In this document: one piece after another, positions 35,265 through 47,879 of the stretch
Layout: each line of letters begins with the position of its first letter
Numbering within the stretch: the first letter of the stretch is position 1
Assembly: GCF_001667015.1 (NCBI RefSeq)
Contig: NZ_LZIS01000054.1
Location: 1-64,000, forward strand
Source: Mycobacterium sp. E3198
GTDB taxonomy: Bacteria; Actinomycetota; Actinomycetes; Mycobacteriales; Mycobacteriaceae
Direction: 5' to 3'
DNA length: 64,000 bases
The notes under the pieces: generated by a model
The model's database searches: none
The model's input: only the letters and a program-made list of their open reading frames with translations
Told to the model about the DNA's origin: nothing
Position numbers and translations under genes: made by a program

Positions 35265-36233
35265 TTGGCGGACCTGACGCAGACCAAGCTGACCCGGCCG
35301 CAAGGCCTCAACCGAATCGACCCGGTGTTGCGGCAGGCCGCGACCGAGCTGGGCGTCGTGGAGTTCCGCGCGGAAACGCTGCCCGCCGAGCGCGACCGGA
35401 CCAACCTGCGCGCCGCCGAGCGGGCCGCCACCGTCGATACCGACGGTGTCACCGTGGAATCGCGATCCATCGCCGGTCCCGACGGGCAGCGCCTGGGCCT
35501 TCGCGTGTACCGCGGCGCAGCGGGCTCGCCGGCGCCGCTCGTGGTGTATGCCCACGGCGGTGGCTTCGTGACTGGGAACCTGGACACCGACCACGCCGAG
35601 TGCGTGGAGCTGGCCCGTGCCGCCGGCTGTCTGTTGGTGTCCGTCGACTACCGGCTCGCACCCGAATACCCGTGTCCGGCCGGGTTGGCCGACGTGGAGG
35701 CGGCCCTGCGCCACGTCGTCGCCAATCCCGCCGAATTCGACGCCGACCCCGGCCGCATCGCGGTGATGGGCCGGGATGCCGGTGCGGCACTGGTCGCGGG
35801 ACTGGCCCAGCGGATGTTCGACGAAGAAGGACCGCCCATCCTGGTGCAGATCCTGCATCAGCCGATGCTCGACTCCGACACCACGCCGTCCCGCCGCGAA
35901 TTTCAGCGCACGCCCGGCCTCAACGGCCCCGCGGTGAGCCGCGCGTGGAGCCACTACCTGGGCCACGCGGCGGCCAGTGGTCAAGACGTCCCCGCGCACC
36001 GGGCCAACCTGGAGGGCCTGCCGCCGACGTTCATCAGTTGCTCCGAGATCGACCCATGCCGCGACGAGGCCATCGGCTACGCCAACCGGCTCCTACACGC
36101 TTACGTTCACACCGAATTGCACGTCATCGCAGCGACATTCAACGGTTTTGATTCGTTGGTTCCCGATTGGATTGTCTCCCAGGAAATCCGGGCGCTGCAC
36201 GCCCAGACGCTGCGCCGTGTCTTCGCGATGTAG
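35265..36233 (+). CDS. Hormone-sensitive-lipase-fold protein without catalytic Ser and His
   Basis: A 322-residue alpha/beta hydrolase of the HSL/Lip family. The oxyanion HGGG is at 97-100 and VDYRLAPEYP is present. The nucleophile elbow, usually GDSAG, reads GRDAG with Asp at 171. The acid DPCRDE (Asp267) is kept, but the usual FHGF reads FNGF with Asn293 for the His. A normal esterase mechanism is therefore excluded. The TTG start lies 4 bp after the amidohydrolase stop, with GGGGGAA upstream. It may bind a ligand or regulate its operon partners. Confidence 0.85.
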   Translation: MADLTQTKLTRPQGLNRIDPVLRQAATELGVVEFRAETLPAERDRTNLRAAERAATVDTDGVTVESRSIAGPDGQRLGLRVYRGAAGSPAPLVVYAHGGGFVTGNLDTDHAECVELARAAGCLLVSVDYRLAPEYPCPAGLADVEAALRHVVANPAEFDADPGRIAVMGRDAGAALVAGLAQRMFDEEGPPILVQILHQPMLDSDTTPSRREFQRTPGLNGPAVSRAWSHYLGHAAASGQDVPAHRANLEGLPPTFISCSEIDPCRDEAIGYANRLLHAYVHTELHVIAATFNGFDSLVPDWIVSQEIRALHAQTLRRVFAM

Positions 36234-36237
36234 GCGG

Positions 36238-36906
36238 CTAGATCGGGGTGAACTTGGTGATGAGCCAGTTGCCGCCGACCCGGCTCATGCGCACCAGCAC
36301 GCTGCTGACCGCCACCGACGGCTGGGGGCTGTCCTTGGTCGACGTGACCTGATCGACGAACACCAGCACGACGGCCGAGTCCGGGTGTAGCTCCGATACG
36401 GCGGCGCCCGTGACCTTCGCCGTGGTTTTCATCGACTTCTGCTTGGCCATCGGGGCCACGGTCTGCTGACTGAATTGGTCGTAGTAGGACAAGAAGTCGC
36501 CGGTGAGGTGCTTCCTGGCGGCGGCGAAGTCCTTGTCGAGGGTGTCGTAGGAGTACGACAGCAACGCCACCGTCGCGTCGGACCCGGCGCGGGCCACCGT
36601 TCGGGCGACGTCGGTATCGGTCTGTTGGTCGGGCCGGTACTGCTTGAAGTACAGCCACGTCGCCACACCGCCGGAAATCAGCAGCAGGACAATCAGAACC
36701 GCCGCAATGACCTTGCGCAGGCCGGGCGGCAGGCCACGGCGCCGACGTTCGCTCGGCTCCGGGGACTCCTCCTCCTCGTCGGCGTCGGGTTCCGCCGTGT
36801 CTCCGGCGGCGTCCTCTTCGGCTTCGGGGTCGACGTCGGCGTCCACGCCGTATTCGGGCTCGGGTTCCGGTGCAGCCGAATCCATTTCGCGCACGTCTTC
36901 GGTCAC
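36238..36906 (-). CDS. Mce-associated membrane protein
   Basis: A 222-residue protein with an acidic, disordered N-terminus (about 1-52), a basic stop ([12 protein letters not shown]), a single membrane helix at about 65-87 and an extracytoplasmic NTF2-like domain ending in [13 protein letters not shown]. This is the Mce-associated (Mam/OMAM) layout. The GTG start overlaps the upstream paralogue's stop. No mce or yrbE genes are in the window, so it is an orphan pair. OMAM proteins are known to stabilise Mce lipid importers elsewhere in the genome. Confidence 0.85.
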   Translation of the reverse strand: MTEDVREMDSAAPEPEPEYGVDADVDPEAEEDAAGDTAEPDADEEEESPEPSERRRRGLPPGLRKVIAAVLIVLLLISGGVATWLYFKQYRPDQQTDTDVARTVARAGSDATVALLSYSYDTLDKDFAAARKHLTGDFLSYYDQFSQQTVAPMAKQKSMKTTAKVTGAAVSELHPDSAVVLVFVDQVTSTKDSPQPSVAVSSVLVRMSRVGGNWLITKFTPI

Positions 36907-37631
36907 GGTACGTACTCAACTTTCGACATCTTGTACTGCCCGCCGACCTTGGCGACCGTCACCCGCAGCCGCCAGACCAAAGGTGGCACGTCCTTTCCGG
37001 GTGGGGAATTGGTGACCTGCGAAGTCGCCGAGACCAACACCACCGCGGAGTTGCCGTTGATGGACTCGAGGGCGGCGGCGTTCACCGTCCCCTCGGTGAC
37101 CGCTTTCGATTGCGTGACCAACGAGATGAAGTCGTTGGCCCGCTGCTGGAAGTCGTCTTTGAACTGGCCGGTGGAGCCGTCGATCACGCGCTGGATGTCT
37201 TCTCTGGCCTTGCTGTAGTCGAGGGAGATCATGTTGGTGACGCCCTGTTTGGCCCCCGCGATGAACTCCGCTTCCCGCTGTTGGTTTTCGGTGGCTTCGC
37301 GGTGTTGGAGCACCATGTATGCGCTCACAGCCACGAAAGCGCAGATGGCGATGACCGTGGCCACCGCGGCGAGCGCTGGCAACCGCCGTCGCCAGGCCGC
37401 TTGCTCTGTGACCGGCTCCTCGTACTCCTCGTACTCCTCGTCGTAGTCCTCGTCGTAATCCTCGTCGTCCCCGTACGCATCGTCGGTCTCGGGCCGGCCG
37501 AGGGCCTCACGCCGCAGGCGCGCGGCGGCGGCGCGGGCCTTCGCCGCGGCGGCCATCGCCTCGGCCGCGGCGGCCTCCGCTGCCTGGGCCTCTTCGAGCA
37601 ACGCCTTCGCGTCGGGGTCCGGGTCAGCCAT
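36903..37631 (-). CDS. Mce-associated membrane protein
   Basis: A 242-residue protein with an Ala-rich helical N-terminus (about 10-45, possible coiled coil), a very acidic stretch rich in Asp, Glu and Tyr (about 50-73), one membrane segment at about 88-110 and a periplasmic domain ending in [14 protein letters not shown]. It shares the fold and ending with the next protein. The two form a coupled pair divergent from a FadE pair, which suggests lipid uptake linked to this catabolic island. Confidence 0.85.
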   Translation of the reverse strand: MADPDPDAKALLEEAQAAEAAAAEAMAAAAKARAAAARLRREALGRPETDDAYGDDEDYDEDYDEEYEEYEEPVTEQAAWRRRLPALAAVATVIAICAFVAVSAYMVLQHREATENQQREAEFIAGAKQGVTNMISLDYSKAREDIQRVIDGSTGQFKDDFQQRANDFISLVTQSKAVTEGTVNAAALESINGNSAVVLVSATSQVTNSPPGKDVPPLVWRLRVTVAKVGGQYKMSKVEYVP

Positions 37632-37668
37632 CGCGGTTACCGCTCGTCACGACCATTATCGATTGAAC

Positions 37669-37687
37669 TCCGGTATCTCTTACGGTA
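37669..37687. promoter_or_regulatory. Weak candidate operator (TCCGGTAT-CTC-TTACGGTA)
   Basis: The right arm matches the shared motif at 7 of 8 positions, the left at 5 of 8. It lies in the 154-bp gap between the Mce-associated pair and the forward FadE pair. CGGTAT also occurs twice as a direct repeat here, so the match may be incidental. Confidence 0.35.
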
Positions 37688-37785
37688 TTGCTCATTGCTA
37701 ACATCAGAATCTCCAGCGAACTCCGACGAGAACCGACCAGGCGGATGATCAACCACCCACACTTTCTGCTGAATCCTCCCGCATC

Positions 37786-38933
37786 ATGACCGCCGTCGAC
37801 TCTCCGGAAAAGATACTCTTCGCTTCCACAACCCAGGCCTTTCTGCAAAAAGAAGCGCCGCTGCGTCGCGTCCGGGAACTGCATGCGGCCGGCGAGTCGT
37901 TCGACCCGGCGTGGTGGCGCCGCGCCGCGGAACTCGGCTGGACCGCGCTGCTGGTGCCCGAGGAGTTGGGCGGCGGCAGCGTCTCGGGCAGTGGTCTCGA
38001 GGACCTCGCCATGGTCGCCGAACAACTCGGCAAGACGGTGGCGCCGGGACCGCTGTATCCGGTCAGTGTCGTGCTCGCGGCGCTCGCCGAGTGCGCCGAT
38101 CCGCAGGCGCACGCCGACACCATCGAGTCGCTGATGTCGGGTGAAACCGTGGCGTCGTGGGCGGTGAGCGAGCCGGGGCGGGGCTGGGCGCCGCTGGATC
38201 CCTCGGTGACGGCCACCCCGACGGACGCCGGCTTCCGCATCGACGGCACCAAAGACCGCGTGGAGGCCGGCGCCCAAAGTGCGGTGCTGCTGGTCGTGGC
38301 GCGCTGCGGTGGCGGGGTTCGGCAGTTCCTGGTCCCGACGGACGCACCGGGCGTCCGCATCGAGCCCCAGCAGTCGGTCGACTTGGTCAAGCAATACGCG
38401 CGGGTGCGCTTCGACGGCGTGGTGGTGGGGCCGTCCGCGGCGGTCGGCAGCGCGACCGAGACCGCCGCCCTCATCGAGCGGCAGAGCCAGATCGCCCAGG
38501 TGCTGCAGTGCGCCGAGGTGGTCGGCATCCTGCAAACGGTGTTCGACTTCACCGCTCAATGGGCGCTGGACCGGCACACGTTCGGCCGCCCGCTGGCGTC
38601 CTACCAAGTCCTCAAGCACGGATTCGCCGACATGAAGCTGTGGCTGGAAGCCTGTCGCGCCACCACCGCCGCCGCCGTGTCCGACGTCGCCGCCCGTTCG
38701 CGGGGCGCGGGCTTGTCGGCCAGCATCGCCAAGTCCTACGTCGGTGAGATGGCCGTGCGGGTCGTCCAGGCGTGCGTGCAGATGCACGGTGGCATCGGCG
38801 TGACGTGGGAACACGACCTGCACCTGTACCTGAGGCGAGTCACGTTGTACCGCTCCATGTTCGGCACGCCCGAGGAACACAACCTGAGGGTGTACGACTC
38901 GGAGAAGGCGGCCCGATCGATGACGAACGCCGG

Positions 38934-38937
<4 letters not shown>
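37786..38937 (+). CDS. fadE: Acyl-CoA dehydrogenase-like subunit (FadE)
   Basis: A 383-residue acyl-CoA dehydrogenase fold with ALLVPEELGGGSVSG near 62, the WALDRHTFGRPLASYQVLKH segment in the C-terminal domain (residues about 265-283) and MHGGIGVTWEHDLHLYLRR near 343. The GGTxExxRN base-bearing motif is absent. It overlaps the next FadE gene (ATGA). With it, it forms the second likely heteromeric FadE of the island. Confidence 0.88.
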
Positions 38938-42646
<3,709 letters not shown>

Positions 42647-44137
42647 ATGACAGCGCTCGATTTTCCCGCGTGGCTGCGCATCGAGCACTGGCTCAACGTG
42701 CTGTTCTTGACGTTGCTCATCCGCAGCGGCATCGAAATCCTCTCCACCCACCCCAAGTTGTACTGGCACGACGACAGCAAACCCGGAACGGAGTGGGCGC
42801 GGTTCACGCGCAAAGAGCTGCCGCGCGACAGGCTCTACGACACCCTCGACGAAGAAGAGGACTACCACCCACTGATTTCCCTGCCGGGTCACGCGAAGCT
42901 CGGGATGGGCCGGCATTGGCACTTCGTTTCGGTTATTGGCTGGATCCTGGTGGGGCTTTCGTATTACGTCCTGCTGTTCGCGACGGGCCAGTGGCACCGG
43001 TACTGGCCGTATTCCTGGTCGATCTTTCCCGAAGCGTGGAACGACATCGTCACGTACATGACGTTCAACCTCCCGCCCGTCCTGCCGGGTCAGCCCCTCG
43101 ACGCCATCCAGAAGCTGACCTATGCGGGCGTCGTGTTCCTCCTCGCGCCGTTCCAGATCCTGACCGGCGCCGCGCAGTCCCCCGCCATCGAGGCGCGGTT
43201 CCCCTGGTACGTGCGAATGTGGGGCGGACGCCAATGGGCGCGCAGCCTGCATTTCCTCGGCCTGGCCGCATTTCTCGTGTTCATCGTCATCCACCTGTCG
43301 ATGATTTTCTTCTGGGGCTGGGGCAAATTGACCGCGTTGATGATCTTCGGGTCCATCCACAACGTGTATTGGGCGACGGCCCTGTCCTTCGTGATCATCG
43401 GGGCGATCGTTGCCGTGCACTATGCGGCGACCCGCTGGAGCCATCGCAGTCCGCGCTCGGTGCAGCGCGTGCTCGGGGCGGTGACGAGCGGTGCCCGGCA
43501 CCTGCTGTTGCGGCCCCTGAACTCGCGGCAGGACTACCCGGCGCACAAGATTTCCGAGCAGCACCGCATTAACGGCAAGCCGCCGACCAGCGTCGACTAC
43601 AAGGTGATGGCCGTCCACAACTTCGCCGACTGGCGCTTGCGGGTGGGGGGCCTGGTCGAGAATCCGGTGATTCTTGACTTGCCCGCGTTGCGGTCGCTCG
43701 CCGAGCCGGAAACGCAGCGGGTGATGCACAACTGCGTGCAGGGCTGGACCAGCATCGGCGAATGGCGGGGGCTGCACCTGCGCCACCTGGTTGAACTGGT
43801 GCGGCCGCTGCCCGACGCGAAATACGTCTGCTTCCTCAGCATGCAAGACAACAGCACCGACGAACCCTCCTCGCACGGCGGCGGCCAGTTCTACGAAGTC
43901 ATCGATCTCGAACTCGCCGGCAAGCCGCAGACGCTGCTGGCCTATGACATGAACGGCGTGCCGCTACCGATCAAGCACGGCGCGCCGCTGCGGTTGCGGG
44001 TGGAGACCCAGGTGGGGTTCAAGATGACGAAATGGACCAATCAGATCGAGTTCGTCAAGGATTACGCCGGCATCGGCTTCGGAACGGGCGGGTGGCGCGA
44101 GGATCGCGTCTTCTACGACAAGGACGTGGAGATCTGA
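42647..44137 (+). CDS. Cytochrome b-type membrane domain fused to sulfite-oxidase-family molybdopterin domain
   Basis: A 496-residue fusion. The N-terminal 260 residues form a cytochrome b561/YedZ-like membrane domain with about 4-5 helices and paired His candidates (His14, His92, His202, His216). The C-terminal 200 residues are a sulfite-oxidase-family Moco domain with the molybdenum-binding Cys at 363 in HNCVQGWTSIGEW. The order suggests electron flow between a membrane heme and the Mo site without a separate MsrQ-like subunit. There is no Tat signal visible, so which side of the membrane the Mo domain faces is unclear. The next gene starts 1 bp later. Confidence 0.85.
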   Translation: MTALDFPAWLRIEHWLNVLFLTLLIRSGIEILSTHPKLYWHDDSKPGTEWARFTRKELPRDRLYDTLDEEEDYHPLISLPGHAKLGMGRHWHFVSVIGWILVGLSYYVLLFATGQWHRYWPYSWSIFPEAWNDIVTYMTFNLPPVLPGQPLDAIQKLTYAGVVFLLAPFQILTGAAQSPAIEARFPWYVRMWGGRQWARSLHFLGLAAFLVFIVIHLSMIFFWGWGKLTALMIFGSIHNVYWATALSFVIIGAIVAVHYAATRWSHRSPRSVQRVLGAVTSGARHLLLRPLNSRQDYPAHKISEQHRINGKPPTSVDYKVMAVHNFADWRLRVGGLVENPVILDLPALRSLAEPETQRVMHNCVQGWTSIGEWRGLHLRHLVELVRPLPDAKYVCFLSMQDNSTDEPSSHGGGQFYEVIDLELAGKPQTLLAYDMNGVPLPIKHGAPLRLRVETQVGFKMTKWTNQIEFVKDYAGIGFGTGGWREDRVFYDKDVEI

Positions 44138-44138
44138 A

Positions 44139-44462
44139 ATGGCCGCACCGACAACGGAACAACTAGAGACGCGCCCGGAGTTGATCGGCCTGGATCATGC
44201 GGCTCGTCAACGGGTGCTGGAGCAGATCGCCGCGAAGGGCGGACACTGCGAGGCCTGCGGGGAAAACGATTTCGCCGTCGGCGACGCGATGTGTATGGGG
44301 TTCCTTTTCCTCGACGAGGACGCCGATGCCTACATGGTGGCGTTGACGTGTCGCAATCCCGAGTGCCCCAAGCCGCGTACCGGACTAAGGTTGCGCGCCG
44401 ACGAATTCCTTTCGGAGGAACAAGCCGCTGTTGGCTTCTCGCGCCGCTCCTCGATCGCGTGA
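44139..44462 (+). CDS. Small zinc-ribbon-like protein, unknown function
   Basis: A 107-residue protein. A Cys37-x2-Cys40 pair (CEACGEND) and a Cys71-x4-Cys76 pair (CRNPECPKPRTG) suggest a zinc or iron site; a further Cys52 lies between. The N-terminus is helical. It follows the molybdenum oxidoreductase with a 1-bp gap, so co-expression is near certain. It could help metal insertion, assembly or redox partnering. I do not recognise a named family. Confidence 0.75.
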   Translation: MAAPTTEQLETRPELIGLDHAARQRVLEQIAAKGGHCEACGENDFAVGDAMCMGFLFLDEDADAYMVALTCRNPECPKPRTGLRLRADEFLSEEQAAVGFSRRSSIA

Positions 44463-44470
44463 CAACGAAT

Positions 44471-44866
44471 TCAGCGCGCCAACAGGCGCCGCCGCTTTGC
44501 GGCGGGTTTCTTCTGGCGGTGCCGGCCGTTCGCGCGGGTGTCCGGGCAACCCGCCAGGTCGGGGTGAGTGAGTTTGAATCTCTCGATCAGTGGCGATAAT
44601 TCGCGCAGTCCGTCGCACAACGATTGGAACCGGTGCTCGTCGCAGTCGGTAAGCGCGCCAGTCGCACTGTAGTGCGCGATGCGTGGCAGCCGGCCGGCAA
44701 GCGCCGTGCCCCACCGGACGCTCAGGTCGTAGACGTCTTCGTCGTCGAGGATGTTTCCCGTGCCGTCCCGGTCGCCGAGCTCTTTGAGTCTTTCCATCTG
44801 CTCGGTGATGAATGCGACGTCATCGTCGATGTTGACTGGCTCACGCTGCTCCGGTGACGTGGTCAT
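44471..44866 (-). CDS. Hypothetical protein with a basic C-terminus
   Basis: A 131-residue protein with no recognised domain. The N-terminal half is acidic and helical (DDDVAFITEQMERLKELG), the middle has one notable YSATGALTDCDEHRFQSL stretch, and the last 20 residues are strongly basic (HRQKKPAAKRRRLLAR). It is convergent with the zinc-ribbon gene. Codon use resembles its neighbours. The length and codon bias support a real gene; function unknown. Confidence 0.6.
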   Translation of the reverse strand: MTTSPEQREPVNIDDDVAFITEQMERLKELGDRDGTGNILDDEDVYDLSVRWGTALAGRLPRIAHYSATGALTDCDEHRFQSLCDGLRELSPLIERFKLTHPDLAGCPDTRANGRHRQKKPAAKRRRLLAR

Positions 44867-45189
44867 CTGTTATCCATCCTTGCGCGCCGCTCACTGTCCT
44901 GTTTCGCTGGCGATTACCCAGGTCGGGTCGTGTTACACATGGCGGGAACTGTGACGCCTTGACGGGCACGCGGCGTATTGCCGCTTCGGCGCATTGGTGA
45001 ACGTCGGGCGATTTCTCCGCAGCATTTTCCCAGCGATCCTTGCGAAGTTTCGCAAGTTTATCGGAGGGCGGCGCGGGAAGTCGTAGCCCTAGGAACCAGT
45101 CACCAGTTGACCGAAGCCGTGCCGAAAGCGACCAGCGGGCAGCGATTCCTGCGGCTGCGATCACGGCGGGTCCCGCGAGGAGGTGCGCG
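44867..45189. promoter_or_regulatory. 323-bp upstream region of the PPE pair
   Basis: No gene is supported. It carries a perfect palindrome at 45039-45056 (listed separately) and AGGAGG at 45178-45183 serving the PPE TTG start. Confidence 0.5.
45039..45056. promoter_or_regulatory. Perfect 18-bp palindrome CTTGCGAA-GT-TTCGCAAG
   Basis: 8-bp arms with a 2-bp centre, 134 bp upstream of the first PPE start. This symmetry suits a dimeric repressor (TetR or MarR type). No regulator gene is adjacent. Confidence 0.5.
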
Positions 45190-46407
45190 TTGGCAATCGA
45201 TTTCGGCGCCTTGCCCCCGGAAATTAATTCGGCACGGATGTATACGGGTCCCGGGCCGGGATCCATGCTGGCCGCCGCGGCGGCCTGGGATGACGTGGCC
45301 GCACAGTTGTACGCGACGGCCGCGTCTTTTTCGTCGGTGGTTTCGGGGCTCGCCATCGGATGGCGGGGTCCCGCATCGGCGACAATGGCGGCCGCGGCCG
45401 CACCCTATGCGGCGTGGATGAACGCCACCGCCGGGCAGGCGGAGCAATCGGCCGGCCAGGCTCGTGCCGCGGCGGCCGCCTTCGAGACGGCATTTGCGGC
45501 AACGGTCCCGCCGGCCGCTGTGGTGGCCAATCGCACGCGGTTGCTCGCGCTGATCGCGACAAACTTTTTTGGTCAAAACACCCCGGCGATCATGGCAACT
45601 CAGGCCGAGTACGTCGAAATGTGGGCTCAGGACGCGGCCGCGATGTACGGCTACGCCGGCTCGTCGGCGACCGCGTCGCAAATGATGCCGTTCAGCCCGC
45701 CGCCCCAGACCACCAACCCAGCCGGCGCGGCGGGCCAGGCGGCCGCGGTCGCGCAGGCCACCGGCACCGGTGCCGGCGCCGGGACCCGGACGCTGCCCCA
45801 ACTGATGTCCGCGGTGCCACAGTCGCTGCAAACCCTGGCGACGCCGGCTGCGTCCGCGGCGCCCGCGGCGGATCCGCCGTCGCCACTCATGGCGATCGAT
45901 AGCTTCATCACCGGGCCGCTATCGCCGGCTTCGTTGTTCACCGTTCCCGGAGTTCCCTATCTGCTGGGCATCCAGAGTTATCTGACCCCTCAAGCCGGGG
46001 CAAATCTGACCAGGGCGTCTGAAAATTTCGCCAAAGCCGAAGCCAAAGCAGGCGCGAGTGGGAGCGCCGCCCGGATGGTGAGCGCACCGGTGTCCGGGGG
46101 CGTTGGCCGCGCGGGCCTCGTCGGCGGACTGTCGGTGCCGCAAGGCTGGGCGTCGGCCGCTCCACAAATCAAGACTGCCGCAATGGTGCTGCCGGACAGC
46201 GGTCTGAGCGCCGCTCCCGCGGCGCTCGCGATGGAAGACCAGGGAGGCGGAGGCCTTTTCGGCAGCATGGCCCTGTCCAGCCTCGCTGGACGTGCGGTGG
46301 CCGGAAACGGTGGTGGGGCGACCCACTCGGTGGGTATGGGCGGTGCTGCCGCCGGCGGCGAGGCCACGACAGCCAACATCTTCGTGATACCGGAGGCGGC
46401 CGAATGA
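45190..46407 (+). CDS. PPE family protein (SVP subgroup)
   Basis: A 405-residue PPE protein. The N-terminal PPE domain (about 1-180) starts [19 protein letters not shown] and keeps the WxG-like turn GWRGPAS near 50. The C-terminal half has [14 protein letters not shown], the GxxSVPxxW signature. The start is TTG with AGGAGG 6 bp upstream. It would be secreted, probably by ESX-5, onto the cell surface. There is no PE gene next to it, unlike many PPE genes. Confidence 0.92.
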   Translation: MAIDFGALPPEINSARMYTGPGPGSMLAAAAAWDDVAAQLYATAASFSSVVSGLAIGWRGPASATMAAAAAPYAAWMNATAGQAEQSAGQARAAAAAFETAFAATVPPAAVVANRTRLLALIATNFFGQNTPAIMATQAEYVEMWAQDAAAMYGYAGSSATASQMMPFSPPPQTTNPAGAAGQAAAVAQATGTGAGAGTRTLPQLMSAVPQSLQTLATPAASAAPAADPPSPLMAIDSFITGPLSPASLFTVPGVPYLLGIQSYLTPQAGANLTRASENFAKAEAKAGASGSAARMVSAPVSGGVGRAGLVGGLSVPQGWASAAPQIKTAAMVLPDSGLSAAPAALAMEDQGGGGLFGSMALSSLAGRAVAGNGGGATHSVGMGGAAAGGEATTANIFVIPEAAE

Positions 46408-46459
46408 GCTACAGTGCCACGACGTCCCACGCACATCCGGCGAATCAAGGGGTCTAGCA

Positions 46460-47845
46460 ATGGATTACGGAGCCCTACCTCCCGAGATCAATTCTGTGCG
46501 TATGTATACCGGCCCGGGGGCGGGTCCGATGCTGACCGCCGCCGAGACGTGGGATGGGCTCGCCGCCGAACTGCACTCGACGGCGGACTCCTATTCCTCG
46601 GTGATCTCGGGGCTGACCACCGCGTGGCTGGGTCCCGCGTCGGCGAACATGGCGGCTGCGGCGGCGCCGTACGCGGCATGGCTGACCACCACCGCAACTC
46701 AGGCCGAGCAGACCGCCAACCAGGCCCGGGCGGCCGCGGCCGCCTATGAGACCGCGTTTGCGGCCACGGTGCCGCCGGTGGTGATCGAAGCAAACCGTGC
46801 CGAGCTGGCCTCGCTGGTGGCGACCAACGTCTTCGGTCAGAACACCGCGGCGATCGCCGCGAACGAAGCTCGCTACGGCAGCATGTGGGCCCGGGACGCC
46901 GCCGCGATGTACGGCTACGCCGCCCAGTCGGCAACGGCCTCCGCGATGACGCCGTTCGATTCGCCCGCGCAGAACACGAATCCGGCCGGTACGGCTGGTC
47001 AAACTTCCGCGGCTGCGCAGGCCATTGGGGGGTCGACGGGGACGGACACCCAGTCGGCCCTCGCAGCGCTGACGTCTTCGATGCCAAATGCGTTGCAATC
47101 CCTCGCGGCTCCGACCGCCGCGGCTCCATCGTCGCCGCTCTCTTCGCTGGCGAGCTTCCTCAGCAGCCTGAATTCGTCACCGTTGGCGAAGATCGCCGCG
47201 AATGTCGAACTGATACCGAAAGCCATTCTCCCGGCCAATGACGTGTTGATCAGTACCATCATGGGCTTGGTGATCGGCGCCCGAAGACTGGGCGACATGA
47301 CGGTCGCGATCAAGGCGGCGGCGAGCAGTGCGTCGGCAGGACTGGCGTCCGGCGCCGGGTCGGCGGTGTCGGCGAGCGTGGGCCAGGCCGGATTGATCGG
47401 CGGATTGGCGGTGCCGCCGAGCTGGGCAACGGCCACCCCGGCGATCAGGACGGTCGCCGAGGTGTTGTCGGGGACGTCGGAGGGTGCGGTGCCCGCAGCG
47501 ACGGTGAGCCAGGGAACCTTCTTCAGCGGAATGGCTTTGGCGGGCATGGCCGGCGCCGCCCTCGGTGCGGCACTTCCACGAACCGGACCCGGCTCCAGGC
47601 CGCCCAAGGGGCGCGGCGGCGGCGACAAAGACCGCACAGATCTCAAAGACGGCGGTTCCCCGGAGAATCTGCAACGCGTCGTGGCGGACATGGCGGAGAA
47701 CCCGGACGCCGTGCAGCATTGGCACACCGATCCCGACCACCTCGACGGTTTGCTGGCGGAATTGCGGAAGAAGCCCGGCATCCACGCGGTGCACGTGAAG
47801 GGCGGTAAGGGCACGGTTGCGCTACCGCGGTCGGAGTCGGTTTAG
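46460..47845 (+). CDS. PPE family protein with a C-terminal extension
   Basis: A 461-residue PPE protein with N-terminal [24 protein letters not shown] near 54 and the signature [14 protein letters not shown] near 314. It differs from the preceding PPE by an extra tail of about 85 residues: a Gly/Arg-rich linker ([13 protein letters not shown]) followed by a charged globular piece ([32 protein letters not shown]). The tandem is likely a duplication. The tail may be a functional add-on carried to the surface. Confidence 0.92.
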   Translation: MDYGALPPEINSVRMYTGPGAGPMLTAAETWDGLAAELHSTADSYSSVISGLTTAWLGPASANMAAAAAPYAAWLTTTATQAEQTANQARAAAAAYETAFAATVPPVVIEANRAELASLVATNVFGQNTAAIAANEARYGSMWARDAAAMYGYAAQSATASAMTPFDSPAQNTNPAGTAGQTSAAAQAIGGSTGTDTQSALAALTSSMPNALQSLAAPTAAAPSSPLSSLASFLSSLNSSPLAKIAANVELIPKAILPANDVLISTIMGLVIGARRLGDMTVAIKAAASSASAGLASGAGSAVSASVGQAGLIGGLAVPPSWATATPAIRTVAEVLSGTSEGAVPAATVSQGTFFSGMALAGMAGAALGAALPRTGPGSRPPKGRGGGDKDRTDLKDGGSPENLQRVVADMAENPDAVQHWHTDPDHLDGLLAELRKKPGIHAVHVKGGKGTVALPRSESV

Positions 47846-47879
47846 CGCCGCAACGAAGGCAATGGAGGAACGCGGCCCA

